Shown one piece after another: positions 45,377-54,960 of a stretch of DNA of 64,000 nucleotides. The stretch is from Bacillus thuringiensis (lineage in GTDB: Bacteria; Bacillota; Bacilli; Bacillales; Bacillaceae_G): NCBI RefSeq assembly GCF_001182785.1, contig NZ_CP012099.1, positions 2,416,501 to 2,480,500 of the forward strand, in the 5' to 3' direction. Numbering within the stretch: the first letter of the stretch is position 1; every line of letters begins with the position of its first letter. The position numbers were made by a program, and so were the translations under genes. Under the pieces are notes generated by a model, which did not search any database, was not told where the DNA came from, and saw nothing but the letters and a program-made list of their open reading frames with translations.

Positions 45377-46234
45377 ATGAAAATATTTGTAGCAGGTGCA
45401 ACTGGTGTAATAGGACGTTCTTTATTGCCAATGTTAATAAAAAATGGGCATACGGTGTTTGCGATGATTCGTAATACTTCGCAAGTAGAAGCAATGAAAA
45501 AGGTTGGTGCCATACCAGTAATAGCTGATGTATTTAATAGAAAGGCTGTGTTTTCTGTATTAGAAGAAACAAATCCCGATGTAGTTATTCATCAATTAAC
45601 GTCATTGTCTTCATGGAATTTTGAGGATAATGCAAAAATTAGAACAAAAGGCACTCGTAACCTTGTCGATGCCGCTAAGAATGTAGGGGTACAGAAAATA
45701 ATCGCTCAAAGTATTTCATGGGCGTATGAACCAGGGGAGACATTTGCGACTGAAAAAGACTCACTACATATTACTGCTTCTATGCCTCGGCAAGTCACTG
45801 TTAATGGCATATTGAAATTAGAAGAAGCTGTTACTGAGTTACCTGAATCGGTTATACTTCGTTACGGCACATTATACGGACCAGGAACATGGTATGCGGA
45901 AAACGGATTAATAGCAAATCAAGTTCGTAATAATGAAATTATCGCATCAGACGGGATAAGCTCGTTTATACATGTTGAAGATGCTGCAAGAGCTACTATG
46001 CTAGCCCTTAATTGGCCTTCAGGAATCGTAAATATTGTAGATAATTATCCAGCAACTAGTAAAGAATGGTTACCAATATATGCAGCAGCGATAGGGGCAC
46101 CTAAGCCTAAAGTTCAAGATGGGAAAAATAGTTGGGAAAGAGGAGCTTCAAATAATAAGGCACGTAAAGAGTATGGATGGACACCTTTATTTCCATCATG
46201 GTCTGAAGGGTTTAACAACTTGATAGGTAAGTAA
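45377..46234 (+). CDS. NAD-dependent epimerase/dehydratase-family protein
   Basis: 285 residues: GATGVIGRSL at the N-terminus, NPDVVIHQLTSLS, RYGTLYGPGTWY and FIHVEDAARATMLAL, the pattern of extended SDRs acting on nucleotide sugars or similar. The usual YxxxK is not clear in the expected place (ISWAYEPGE). GAGGAGGAA supports the start. Confidence 0.85.
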   Translation: MKIFVAGATGVIGRSLLPMLIKNGHTVFAMIRNTSQVEAMKKVGAIPVIADVFNRKAVFSVLEETNPDVVIHQLTSLSSWNFEDNAKIRTKGTRNLVDAAKNVGVQKIIAQSISWAYEPGETFATEKDSLHITASMPRQVTVNGILKLEEAVTELPESVILRYGTLYGPGTWYAENGLIANQVRNNEIIASDGISSFIHVEDAARATMLALNWPSGIVNIVDNYPATSKEWLPIYAAAIGAPKPKVQDGKNSWERGASNNKARKEYGWTPLFPSWSEGFNNLIGK

Positions 46235-46289
46235 AATACACCTTTAATGGGAATGGTAGTAATATTCACCATTAAAGGATTGGGTTATT

Positions 46290-46787
46290 ATGAATGTAAT
46301 TTGGGAAAGTATTATATTAACTCTTACTGGAATAATTGTTTTGAAAATGACAGGTAGTACATCTGTCAGCCAAATGACAAGAGCTGAAATAATTATAGTT
46401 GTTTCAATTGGCCGTATTATTGTAGAACCTGTATTAAGTAGAAAAGTAGTCCCATCTCTATTTGCAGCTATCATATTTGCAAGCATACTACTTACCATTC
46501 ATTTCTTTGAATTGAAATCAAGGAAGGTGGAACAATTCCTAAATGGAAGTAGCATTATAATTGTTGAAAACGGAGAGATTGTAAAAGAGAATTTGATGCA
46601 GGCAAAAATGTCGGAACAACAACTTTATATGCAATTAAGAGAAAAAGGGATTCATGATGTGAAGAGTTTACAGCAAGTTACAGCAGAACCGAATGGGCGT
46701 ATTGGTTATCAATTAATAAAAGAAGCACAACCAATAACTTTAGAAATGTTAGAAAAAGTATTAGATCGGTACAATATAAAAAGATAA
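46290..46787 (+). CDS. DUF421 (YetF/YdfR-like) membrane protein
   Basis: 165 residues. Three N-terminal hydrophobic helices, then a DUF421 soluble domain (VEQFLNGSSIIIVENGEIVKENLMQAKMSEQQLYMQLREKG shortened here: FLNGSSIIIVENG and SEQQLYMQLREKG). It is shorter than typical YetF proteins (about 210-230), lacking part of the C-terminus. YetF-like proteins are linked to the spore or cell membrane, role unsettled. Confidence 0.85.
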   Translation: MNVIWESIILTLTGIIVLKMTGSTSVSQMTRAEIIIVVSIGRIIVEPVLSRKVVPSLFAAIIFASILLTIHFFELKSRKVEQFLNGSSIIIVENGEIVKENLMQAKMSEQQLYMQLREKGIHDVKSLQQVTAEPNGRIGYQLIKEAQPITLEMLEKVLDRYNIKR

Positions 46788-46800
46788 TTTCTCATGAGAA

Positions 46801-46839
46801 ACAGCCAATACTACAATAAAAATATTGGCTGTTTTTTTA
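46801..46839 (+). terminator. Rho-independent terminator
   Basis: ACAGCCAATA and TATTGGCTGT around a loop, followed by a T run. Confidence 0.8.
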
Positions 46840-47046
46840 TTTTCTATAAACGTAAGGATTAATAAAATAGGGTAGATTTTTAACCAATCTTTATATTAGA
46901 TATAGGCTTATTATTATGCTATATTCAATGGTGTTACGATGACTAAGGTAAGTGGTATGAATAGAAGAAAAAACTGTATAGCAAATACAAAAAATGCTTT
47001 TAATTTGATACTAAAAATGGATTAGAAATAAGGAGATAGATACATA

Positions 47047-47676
47047 ATGGAATTTTGGGAATCAAGTTTTATTGAAAAACAAACGATGTGGGGATTTGAA
47101 CCTACAGAATCTGCAATTTTGACAAAAGATTTTTTTCTTGAAAAGAATGTTAAGGATATATTAGTTCCAGGTATTGGATATGGAAGAAATGCAAAGGTTT
47201 TTATCGATAATGGTATAAATGTAACAGGTATTGAAATTTCAAAAACAGCCATTGATTTAGCAAAGCAACATGGACTGGAAGATATTAGCGTTTATCACGG
47301 TTCGGTAAATGAGATGCCTTTTAATAACAAACTGTATGATGGTATATATAGTCATGCACTTTTGCATTTGTTGAATAAGCAGGAAAGAGAGCAATTTATT
47401 AAAGATTGTTATAATCAGCTAAAACCAGGTGGATATATGGTTTTCACAACTGTTTCTCAAAAAGCTCCAATGTTTGGCAAGGGAAAACAGTTGGATAAAG
47501 ACTATTTCGAAATAATGGAAGGAGTAAAAATGTTCTTCTATAATTCTGAATCTATAAAACGAGATTTTAATAAATATGGACTAGTACAAGTTTCCGAAAT
47601 TGATGAACCAAATAAGCACATGGAAAATAAACCTTCAATCAATTTCTTAATGATAAAATGCCAGAAGGAACTATAA
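47047..47676 (+). CDS. Class I SAM-dependent methyltransferase
   Basis: 209 residues: MWGFEPTESA, motif I ILVPGIGYGRNAKVF, acidic loop GIEISKTAI, HALLHLL and LKPGGYMVFTTVS. This resembles TehB/thiopurine-type methyltransferases; acceptor unknown. AAGGAGATAGA supports the start. Confidence 0.85.
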   Translation: MEFWESSFIEKQTMWGFEPTESAILTKDFFLEKNVKDILVPGIGYGRNAKVFIDNGINVTGIEISKTAIDLAKQHGLEDISVYHGSVNEMPFNNKLYDGIYSHALLHLLNKQEREQFIKDCYNQLKPGGYMVFTTVSQKAPMFGKGKQLDKDYFEIMEGVKMFFYNSESIKRDFNKYGLVQVSEIDEPNKHMENKPSINFLMIKCQKEL

Positions 47677-47811
47677 ATAAAAGTTTTTAAATATTTCTAA
47701 AGATGTTTATATATTGATCATGCACAAATAAAAAGGACAAGCATATAGTATAAATACCTCTTAACTTTAAGTAACCTTAACTTTCGTTAATAGGTTATCT
47801 CAAAATCCCCG

Positions 47812-47845
47812 AAAAGAGCACTTGCGGAAACAAGTGCTCTTTCAT
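47812..47845 (+). terminator. Rho-independent terminator
   Basis: AAAGAGCACTTG and CAAGTGCTCTTT around a short loop, followed by Ts. Confidence 0.75.
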
Positions 47846-47940
47846 TTGGAATTTTACACCATAAATATTGCATAAAATGTTAAACTGAAAAGAACACTTG
47901 TTTTAATTAAGAGTGTAGCATATGAATGGAGTGTTATTGA

Positions 47941-48573
47941 ATGCAAACAAGAAAAGCCTATCTATATGTATTTGACACGATGTCTGATTGGGAGTACGGA
48001 CATTTAATTGCTGAACTTAATACAGGGAGATATTTCAAAAAAGATGTAGCGCCTTTTAAAGTTGTAACAGTTGGAATAAATAAAGAAACGATTATTTCAA
48101 TGGGGGGCTTGAATATAAAGCCGGATATTTCCCTAGATGAATGTATCCTTGAGAGTAACGATTTATTAATTTTACCTGGAGGGAATACTTGGAGTGAAGA
48201 AATACATAAACCTATTTTGAAAACAGTTGGTGAAGCTTTAAAAATTGGTACAATTGTAGCAGCAATTTGCGGTGCAACTATAGGTCTTGCAAATTACGGT
48301 TACTTAAATTCTAGAAAGCATACAAGTAATAGTTTAGATTATATGAAGATGGTTTGTCCTAATTATAATGGAGAAAATTTTTATGAAATGGGACCTGTAG
48401 CAACCAGTGAAAATCTTATTACTGCATCGGGTGTAGCGCCTCTAGAATGTGCAATGGAAGTACTGAAAAAATTAGATGTATTTGCGCCGGATACACTTCA
48501 TTCATGGTATAAATTGAATGAGACTCATGAAGCAGAATATTTCTTCCAGTTAATGAATTCAATTAATAGCTGA
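47941..48573 (+). CDS. DJ-1/PfpI family protein (GATase1-like)
   Basis: 210 residues with the DJ-1/PfpI fold. LILPGGNTW, then the nucleophile elbow VAAICGATIGLA with the Cys, and HTSNSLDYMK after it. Members act as proteases, glyoxalases or stress proteins. GGAGTG supports the start. Confidence 0.85.
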   Translation: MQTRKAYLYVFDTMSDWEYGHLIAELNTGRYFKKDVAPFKVVTVGINKETIISMGGLNIKPDISLDECILESNDLLILPGGNTWSEEIHKPILKTVGEALKIGTIVAAICGATIGLANYGYLNSRKHTSNSLDYMKMVCPNYNGENFYEMGPVATSENLITASGVAPLECAMEVLKKLDVFAPDTLHSWYKLNETHEAEYFFQLMNSINS

Positions 48574-48642
48574 GTAGTATTTCGAATGAAAAGTATATTT
48601 TAGATGATGCGAAAACTAATAACAAAATAATTTTATGAAAAT

Positions 48643-48692
48643 AAAAGGTAAGGGTATTCCTATGAATATATGAGGAAATATCCTTACTTTTT
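48643..48692. terminator. Bidirectional terminator
   Basis: AAAAGGTAAGG-TATTCCT pairs with AGGAAATA-CCTTACTTTT with one bulge, between convergent genes. Confidence 0.7.
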
Positions 48693-48698
48693 ATAGTA

Positions 48699-49400
48699 TT
48701 ATTTCTGAACGACAAACGTAATGGCATTTGTTTTTAATTGAATGTGTCTTTCATTTCGAACAATATCATAAGCTAATTCTTTTATTTCAACTTTTAGTTC
48801 TTTCCATTCTTTATAAATGCTTTTTAAAGTACTTATCATTTCTTCGGTTGAAAGATTAATTTCAATTAAAGCTTCTAATTTTTCATTCGTTATTGAATCA
48901 ATTTCTTGTATGTTAGAGTTAATAATTAAACAATTAATACCACCGTTTTTTGTACCTCTTTTCATAGAGTGGAGTACATTTTTAAAATCTTCTTCTGATC
49001 TGACATGCTCTAAACTTGATACTGCAACGATATAGTCATAAGTATTAGGTCTAATATGATAGTTTTCAATTGCTGCTTCTTCTGTTTTTATAACCTCGAA
49101 TACGTCATGTTCTTTGCTATAAATTTGTAGCTTTGTTAAAGCGGAATCAAGTAAATCAATACATGTAACAGTTCCGCTAGCATTTTTAATCTTTTGTGCA
49201 ATTGGAATGCTATTTCTACCGACGCCAGAGCCAAGGTCAAGCACTTGTAATTTGTTTTTCTCTTCAAAGTAGTCCATTAAATCCATAACTGTTTTAACCG
49301 GCTTGTGAAGCCAAGATCCAGTTTCAAATAGTTTATATTGTTCATAGCAAAGATCGTGATAGTTCTTTTCTTCTTGTCTTATGTAATCGATACGGTTCAT
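48699..49400 (-). CDS. Class I SAM-dependent methyltransferase
   Basis: 233 residues: motif I VLDLGSGVGRNSIPIA, acidic loop TCIDLLDSAL, IVAVSSLEHVRS and a small C-terminal domain. Substrate unknown. The start overlaps the last bases of the SMP-30 gene, so the two form one operon on the minus strand. Confidence 0.85.
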   Translation of the reverse strand: MNRIDYIRQEEKNYHDLCYEQYKLFETGSWLHKPVKTVMDLMDYFEEKNKLQVLDLGSGVGRNSIPIAQKIKNASGTVTCIDLLDSALTKLQIYSKEHDVFEVIKTEEAAIENYHIRPNTYDYIVAVSSLEHVRSEEDFKNVLHSMKRGTKNGGINCLIINSNIQEIDSITNEKLEALIEINLSTEEMISTLKSIYKEWKELKVEIKELAYDIVRNERHIQLKTNAITFVVQK

Positions 49401-50308
49401 ATTGTTTCAGCTCCAATATTTTTATTACAAAATGAATAGGTGGGGCAGCCTTTAACATTTGTTTGAATTCGAAAAATACCACCAGCATGTGGATACTCTT
49501 TTAATTCGTCATCCGTCATTCTTGTTCTGGCTGTTGTAACATATAAATCAGTTAAGTTAGGCCCACCAAATGTACATGATGTTACATATAACGCAGGAAT
49601 TGGAATACTTAATATTTGTTCTCCAGTAGAGGGATTCCATCTAGTTATTTTTGAACCTCCCCAATGTGCAATCCATAAACAACCTTCTTCGTCAATTGTC
49701 ATACCATCAGGTAGACCATCATTTTCAGAGAAAATGATTACATCACTTGGATTATGAATGTCTCCAGTACGTATATTATATTGATAGCGAACCACTTTTT
49801 TAGTAGGTGTATCTATAAAGTAAAGGTATGTATGATCAGGTGACCAAGCGATTCCGTTTGAAGTATTTACATGTGAAACTTTTTTCTTTACACTCAAATT
49901 ATTATGTAAACAATATAAGGAACCTGCAGCATTCATACCGTATGTATCTGTAGTACCTGCCCAGAAACGACCAGCTGGATCACATTTTCCATCATTAAAA
50001 CGATTTTCTATTAAATGAGGTTCGGGGTCAAAAATATGTGTCAGTTTTTCTGTATTTACATTAATAGAATAAAAGCCGTTTTCCATAGCTAAGAGTAATT
50101 TGTCCTCTAAATATGGAACAACACAGCCAATTTGTTGATTGAGAGCGATTACTTGGTTCGTATTGGTAGTAGGATTATATATGCATAATTTTTTCTCCAT
50201 AATATCAACCCAATATAAAAGTTGCTTTTTTTCATTCCAACATGGTCCTTCAGCTAAACTTGCTTTAACATTTAAAACTAAGTCTATATTACTGAACAAG
50301 ATGTTCAC
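49397..50308 (-). CDS. SMP-30/gluconolactonase family protein
   Basis: 303 residues of the SMP-30 six-bladed propeller: EGPCWNEKKQLLYWVDI with the metal-binding Glu, RFNDGKCDPAGRFWAGT, TSNGIAWSPDHTYLYFIDT, DGLPDGMTIDEEGCLWIAHW and CTFGGPNLTDLYVTT. Members are divalent-metal lactonases of sugar lactones. First gene of the two-gene operon with the methyltransferase. Confidence 0.9.
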   Translation of the reverse strand: MNILFSNIDLVLNVKASLAEGPCWNEKKQLLYWVDIMEKKLCIYNPTTNTNQVIALNQQIGCVVPYLEDKLLLAMENGFYSINVNTEKLTHIFDPEPHLIENRFNDGKCDPAGRFWAGTTDTYGMNAAGSLYCLHNNLSVKKKVSHVNTSNGIAWSPDHTYLYFIDTPTKKVVRYQYNIRTGDIHNPSDVIIFSENDGLPDGMTIDEEGCLWIAHWGGSKITRWNPSTGEQILSIPIPALYVTSCTFGGPNLTDLYVTTARTRMTDDELKEYPHAGGIFRIQTNVKGCPTYSFCNKNIGAETI

Positions 50309-50440
50309 CTCGCGTTATAAGATATTAATATAATTCGATAAGAATAGAGGTAAACCTTTTAGTCAGAGGATATTATGATTTGTGCTCTAGAAAACTAATC
50401 TTCTCAAGTGATTAAAAGGTTTATAAACACGGAGAGGAAA

Positions 50441-50611
50441 ATGCATATGATGTTTTATGAGATTGTTTGCTTTTCTTGTAAGAATATATTTCGTGTTTAC
50501 GAAGGTAGTGAAAAATATAAGCGATTTAAAGAGAAACCAAAAGGGGCATATTGTTGTGATGAGTGTAGCCACAAAATTCAATTAGAAGCGATAAAGAATT
50601 TTTTTAGATAA
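50441..50611 (+). CDS. Small zinc-ribbon protein (DUF2197-like)
   Basis: About 56 residues with two Cys pairs, CFSC and CCDEC, arranged as a zinc ribbon, and the ending HKIQLEAIKNFFR. This resembles DUF2197/YlaI-type small proteins. GGAGAGG allows starts at 50441 or 50447. Function unknown; it lies just upstream of the lysK promoter. Confidence 0.65.
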   Translation: MHMMFYEIVCFSCKNIFRVYEGSEKYKRFKEKPKGAYCCDECSHKIQLEAIKNFFR

Positions 50612-50636
50612 TTTTACGATTTCGATTCGGAAAAGT

Positions 50637-50665
50637 TTGACAATAAAAGTGTTATAAATTATCAT
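50637..50665 (+). promoter_or_regulatory. Sigma-A promoter of the lysK T-box transcript
   Basis: TTGACA (50637-50642), 17-bp spacer, TATCAT (50660-50665), about 30 bases before the T-box leader. Confidence 0.65.
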
Positions 50666-50689
50666 ATTAAAAAACTAATATTTAAGGCA

Positions 50690-50967
50690 TAGAAGAGAAG
50701 AGTAGTTAAGAAAGAATACGTACAGAGAGCTCTGGTAGCTGAGAAAGAGCGGTATACATCTTAATGAAAAAAGACTTGGAGCTGCGCAAGGAACTAATTT
50801 ATTTAGGGATGGTGCGACGGGTTCTCCCGTTATAGAGATAGGGTATAAGCATATTTTGCCGTACCTGAAGAGGTTAATATGGTGACATATTAACAAACTG
50901 AGGTGGTACCGCGAAGCTAACAACTCTCGTCCTCAAGATGAATAATCTTGGGGGTGGGAGTTTTTTT
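50690..50967 (+). promoter_or_regulatory. T-box leader (tRNA-Lys sensing) upstream of lysK
   Basis: Contains the 13-base T-box core AGGTGGTACCGCG at 50901-50913 and an intrinsic terminator (AACTCTCGTCCTCAAGAT with ATCTTGGGGGTGGGAGTT, then Ts to 50967). Stem I has AGTA on the 5' side and GAA followed by AAA on the 3' side near 50764-50770, so the specifier reads as the Lys codon AAA. Uncharged tRNA-Lys should stabilise the antiterminator and turn lysK on. Confidence 0.88.
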
Positions 50968-51018
50968 GTTGCATAAAACTGGAAATGAGAAACGAAAAAT
51001 AATTGAGGTGAGTAATAT

Positions 51019-52572
51019 ATGCATTGGGCGTATGAAGTAGCGCATGAATTAATTAGGAAACATCCAAATAAAGAAATGTTTGTTTGTGCATCTGGAATTA
51101 GTCCGTCAGGTTCTGTTCATATTGGGAACTTTCGTGAAATCGTAACGACTTATTTCGTAGTAAGAGCACTTCAAGATTTAGGGAAAAAGACTCGTTTTAT
51201 ATTTTCGTGGGATGATTATGATAGGTTTAGAAAAGTTCCAAAAAATATTGATCCATCTTTTGCAAAGTATATTGGTATGCCATACTGTGATATTCCAGAT
51301 CCGTATGGATGTCATAACTCGTATGCGGAGCATTTTGAAAAAGAGTTTGAAAAATCGCTTCAAGCATTTGGAATTGAAGTAGAATTTATTTATCAACATG
51401 ATGAATATAGAAGTGGAAGGTATAATGATAATATTTTAGAGGCTTTGTATAAACGAAAAGAAATATATGATATTTTAATGGATTTTAAAACTGGAGAGTG
51501 TAGTGAAGAAGAGCGAGAGAGCTTTTATCCAGCTACATTATATTGTGAGAGGTGCGGAAAAGATACAACAACTATTACACATTTTAATGAAGTATTAAAA
51601 ACAGTCCGGTATGAATGTGAATGCGGAAATGAAAAAGAGTTATCCGTATTAAATACAAAAAAAATGAAATTGAATTGGAAAATCGATTGGCCGATGAGAT
51701 GGATGATAGAGGATGTTGTTTTTGAACCGGGCGGTAGAGATCATTCATCAGAAACGGGTAGTTATAATGTATCAAAAGAAATTGCAAGGAAAATATTCAA
51801 TCGAGAAGCGCCTCATTACGTTGCTTACGATTTCATTGGTATTAAAGGGAATCATGAAAAAATGTCTAGTTCTTCAGGGAATAGTATTACACCAAGCGAT
51901 ATATTGAAAGTGTATATACCAGAAGTAATTCTCTTTATGTTTGCAAAATACAAACCAGGCGCTGCTTTTCATATTGGGTTGGATGAAGATGTGATTCGTA
52001 ATTATACAGAGTATGAACGATTGAAAGATAGTTATGAAAATAAAACGCTCAAAAATGAAGATTTATTTAATGCAATTAAAATCTCTAAAGTTGATAGCGA
52101 GTTTAAAGAATATCCGAAATTTAATCAAGTAGCAGGAACGTTACCATTATTAAATTTTGATTCAACTATTTTACAGGGGATATTAAAGAAAATAGATAGG
52201 AGCTATGCATTAGATGAAATGAGAGCGATAAGTAATCGCGCAGAGTATTGGATAAGAAACTTTCAATCTGAAAAATTAATCGCGGTAAATCAGGAGAAAA
52301 ATGCAGAGTTTTACTACACATTAGATGAAAGGCAGAAAGAATGGCTAGTAGAAGTTTGTAAAATACTTCGTTCTAATAAAGATTACTCTAACTTAATGGA
52401 GCAATTATATGCGATTTGTCATCATGAAAATAAAAAAATAATGAAAGAAAATCAAAAACAATTATTCACTATTATATATAAGCTCATTATGAATCAATCA
52501 AATGGTCCTCGTATACCATTATTAATACATGTGGTAAGCATAGAAAGATTCATCACACTATTAGATTTCTAA
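51019..52572 (+). CDS. lysK: Class I lysyl-tRNA synthetase
   Basis: 517 residues. Class I signatures are clear: SGSVHIGN (HIGH-type, 34-37) and KMSSSSG (281-287), on a Rossmann fold, with a Cys-rich insertion (CERCGKD, CECGNE) that may bind zinc. The helical C-terminal half would recognise the anticodon. Most bacteria use class II LysS; a class I enzyme next to class II is known in B. cereus, where it has a stationary-phase role with a tRNA-like RNA. GAGGTGAG supports the start. Controlled by the T-box just upstream. Confidence 0.93.
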   Translation: MHWAYEVAHELIRKHPNKEMFVCASGISPSGSVHIGNFREIVTTYFVVRALQDLGKKTRFIFSWDDYDRFRKVPKNIDPSFAKYIGMPYCDIPDPYGCHNSYAEHFEKEFEKSLQAFGIEVEFIYQHDEYRSGRYNDNILEALYKRKEIYDILMDFKTGECSEEERESFYPATLYCERCGKDTTTITHFNEVLKTVRYECECGNEKELSVLNTKKMKLNWKIDWPMRWMIEDVVFEPGGRDHSSETGSYNVSKEIARKIFNREAPHYVAYDFIGIKGNHEKMSSSSGNSITPSDILKVYIPEVILFMFAKYKPGAAFHIGLDEDVIRNYTEYERLKDSYENKTLKNEDLFNAIKISKVDSEFKEYPKFNQVAGTLPLLNFDSTILQGILKKIDRSYALDEMRAISNRAEYWIRNFQSEKLIAVNQEKNAEFYYTLDERQKEWLVEVCKILRSNKDYSNLMEQLYAICHHENKKIMKENQKQLFTIIYKLIMNQSNGPRIPLLIHVVSIERFITLLDF

Positions 52573-52585
52573 AGCACAGTTATAA

Positions 52586-52623
52586 GCAACGCAAGTACCA
52601 AAATTTCTAAGTACTTGCGTTGC
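52586..52623. terminator. Bidirectional terminator
   Basis: GCAACGCAAGTAC and GTACTTGCGTTGC form a 13-bp stem between convergent lysK and cwlJ. Confidence 0.75.
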
Positions 52624-52631
52624 AAATTTTA

Positions 52632-53060
52632 CTATCGTGAATACATTTTCGGACATTCATCACCACTTGGTTCATAAAAACAATGGCTTTTAAACTGTCC
52701 TACAAATGGCTGGTTATACCATTCAGGTGGACAAGCTCCAACTGGACGGAAATACCAAAGAGCCCATCGTGCAGGCCAGCGCCATTGACCTTGTAAAACT
52801 TTTCTTGCAATTTCTTTTTCTGAATCACGAGCGCGTTGATAAAAATACCCGTATTGCACTGCTTCGAATCCGCCGGGGCTTTGGTATACTGCATCACGTA
52901 CAGACCGGAGTTGTTTAAAATCTAAGCAATCACAAAATACACGATTTACGACAACGCATCCAACAAGCTCCTCACCTTGGCGACCTTCGCCTTCAGCTTC
53001 AGCACGAATTAAACGAGCTAGTAAATCAACATCACTTTCGTTGTATGGAATAAGGGGCAT
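52632..53060 (-). CDS. cwlJ: Spore cortex-lytic hydrolase CwlJ
   Basis: 142 residues with the SleB/CwlJ hydrolase_2 domain only: LLARLIRAEAEGEGRQGEE with the catalytic E21, VGCVVVNRV, and GGFEAVQYGYFY. No signal peptide, as in CwlJ, which is deposited in the coat and opens the cortex peptidoglycan at germination. It lacks the peptidoglycan-binding domain of SleB. It ends in a Cys-containing tail (SGDECPKMYSR). Other hydrolase_2 proteins exist in the group, so the symbol is probable rather than certain. Confidence 0.88.
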   Translation of the reverse strand: MPLIPYNESDVDLLARLIRAEAEGEGRQGEELVGCVVVNRVFCDCLDFKQLRSVRDAVYQSPGGFEAVQYGYFYQRARDSEKEIARKVLQGQWRWPARWALWYFRPVGACPPEWYNQPFVGQFKSHCFYEPSGDECPKMYSR

Positions 53061-53210
53061 AGTGATACCACCTTTCTGTTATAGTAAAGAGTGTATGTTA
53101 TAAAACAATCTGCGTGCTTTTTTACATAAAAATAACATTTAATTTTAAGAGGAGCTTGTATAAAAAAAGCTAATTAGTAATAGTAGATAAATATAAAAGG
53201 GAGAGGTATT

Positions 53211-54125
53211 ATGTATCGAATTCATAAAGATAATATCATTTACTCAATGTCACCAGAAAATAAGCCGTGTATGGAAGTAGAGAATGGGAGTAGGCTTGTG
53301 TTTGAAACGTACGACTGTTTTGAAAACCAAATTGATTCTGAAGATGTCGTGTTTCAAGAATTAGATTGGAACCGAATTAATCCAGCGACTGGGCCTGTAT
53401 ATATTAAAGGAGCAGAACCAGGCGATATATTAGTCGTAACGATTGAAAAAATTAATATTGCAGAGCAGGGTGTTTTAACTACAGGTGCGAATCTTGGTGT
53501 AATGGGTGATGAGTTAAATGAAAATATAGTAAAAATCGTCCCAATACATTATGAACATGTTGTGTTTTCAAGTGAACTACAAATCCCGATTAATCCAATG
53601 ATTGGGGTAATTGGTACTGCGCCGAAAGAAGAGAGCATTTCATGTGGCACACCGCATGATCATGGCGGGAATATGGACTGTAAAGAAATTAAAGAAGGAA
53701 CAACATTACTACTACCAGTTAATGTCCCAGGGGCACTATTAGCGTTAGGTGATTTACACGCAGCAATGGGTGATGGGGAAATTGGTGTTAGTGGTGTAGA
53801 GGTTGCTGGTGAGGTAACTGTAACAGTTCAAACGATAAAAGGAAAACAATGGCCATTACCAATGGCTATTCAAAAAGAAAAAATGATGACGATTGCTTCA
53901 GAGAAATTGTTAGATGATGCAGCAAATCGTGCTGTACGTAATATGGTGACATTTTTACATGAAGAATTAGAAATGTCTAAAGCTGATGCAACGCTTTTAT
54001 TATCAGCAGCAGGTAATTTAAAAGTTTGCCAAGTTGTGGATCCGCTGAAAACGGCGCGTATGGAACTAGGAATGGATTATGTGGAGAAACTAGGATTTAC
54101 TTTTAGTAAATTTCATATTAAATAG
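53211..54125 (+). CDS. Acetamidase/formamidase family protein
   Basis: 304 residues of the FmdA/AmdA fold: NPATGPVYIKGAEPGDILVV, CGTPHDHGGNMDCKEI with metal-binding His/Asp, LGDLHAAMGDGEIGVSGVEV. Members hydrolyse short amides to acid and ammonia. GGGAGAGG supports the start. Single-gene unit with a terminator. Confidence 0.9.
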   Translation: MYRIHKDNIIYSMSPENKPCMEVENGSRLVFETYDCFENQIDSEDVVFQELDWNRINPATGPVYIKGAEPGDILVVTIEKINIAEQGVLTTGANLGVMGDELNENIVKIVPIHYEHVVFSSELQIPINPMIGVIGTAPKEESISCGTPHDHGGNMDCKEIKEGTTLLLPVNVPGALLALGDLHAAMGDGEIGVSGVEVAGEVTVTVQTIKGKQWPLPMAIQKEKMMTIASEKLLDDAANRAVRNMVTFLHEELEMSKADATLLLSAAGNLKVCQVVDPLKTARMELGMDYVEKLGFTFSKFHIK

Positions 54126-54135
54126 ATAAGGGACG

Positions 54136-54172
54136 AAAAAGGATACTTTTGTATAAAAGCATCCTTTTTTTA
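54136..54172 (+). terminator. Rho-independent terminator
   Basis: AAAAAGGATACTTTT and AAAAGCATCCTTTTT pair with one mismatch, followed by Ts. Confidence 0.75.
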
Positions 54173-54252
54173 ATTTACGGATTTTGTGAAAAGAGGTAGT
54201 ATTTATTTTATATAAGTATATTTGAGATTGTGGATTAAAAAGGAGTTCAATA

Positions 54253-54960
54253 ATGGTCAAAATTATGATTGTAGAAGACGATATGAAAATTGCAGAACTA
54301 TTATCAACACATGTTGCGAAATATGGTTATCAAGGAGTTATTGTATCGGATTTTCAAAATGTATTAAACATTTTTTTAGAAGAACAACCAGAGTTAGTTT
54401 TATTAGATATTAATTTACCGAGTTTTGATGGGTACTTTTGGTGTCGTCAAATTCGCGGAGTTTCAACATGTCCGATATTATTCATTTCGGCCCGTGAAGG
54501 CACGATGGATCAAGTGATGGCGTTAGAAAACGGTGGTGATGATTTTATTCCGAAACCTTTTCATTATGAAGTTGTAGTGGCGAAAATTCGTAGTCATTTA
54601 AGACGTGCATATGGAGATTATGCACCGAAATTAGAAGAACGAATGATTGAACAACAAGGTCTTTGTTTATATCCCGAAAGACTTGTATTGAAACTTAGAA
54701 ATGACGAGATTGATATAACGAGAAACGAAGCTATTTTTTTAGAGACATTAATGAAAAATTATCCGCGTGTTGTGAGTAGAGAAGTCTTACTTAATAAATT
54801 ATGGGATAGTGAATCTTATGTTGATGATAATACATTAAGTGTAAATACAACACGTGTGCGTAAAAAGTTACAAACGTTGCATATAGAAGGTGCGATTGAA
54901 ACGATTCGTAGTGTTGGATATAGATTTCATATTACTTGGGATAATGGTATAGAAAAATGA
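54253..54960 (+). CDS. BceR-like response regulator
   Basis: 235 residues. Receiver domain with VEDDMKIAELL, phospho-acceptor D52 in VLLDINLPSFDG and FIPKPFHYE; OmpR winged helix at the C-terminus (YVDDNTLSVNTTRVRKKL, IRSVGYRF). The DDNTLxVNxxRxRKKL helix is typical of the BceR/YxdJ group that controls peptide-antibiotic transporters. AAAGGAG supports the start. The kinase start overlaps the stop by 4 bases. Confidence 0.9.
   Translation: MVKIMIVEDDMKIAELLSTHVAKYGYQGVIVSDFQNVLNIFLEEQPELVLLDINLPSFDGYFWCRQIRGVSTCPILFISAREGTMDQVMALENGGDDFIPKPFHYEVVVAKIRSHLRRAYGDYAPKLEERMIEQQGLCLYPERLVLKLRNDEIDITRNEAIFLETLMKNYPRVVSREVLLNKLWDSESYVDDNTLSVNTTRVRKKLQTLHIEGAIETIRSVGYRFHITWDNGIEK

Noticed and set aside
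47770..47800. Imperfect inverted repeat AACCTTAAC...GTTAATAGGTT
   Set aside because: It has a bulge, lies 140 bp from the next gene and has no matching regulator; too weak to call.
50300..53200. tRNA-like gene expected near lysK
   Set aside because: I looked for a T-arm motif and a cloverleaf around lysK on both strands and saw none.
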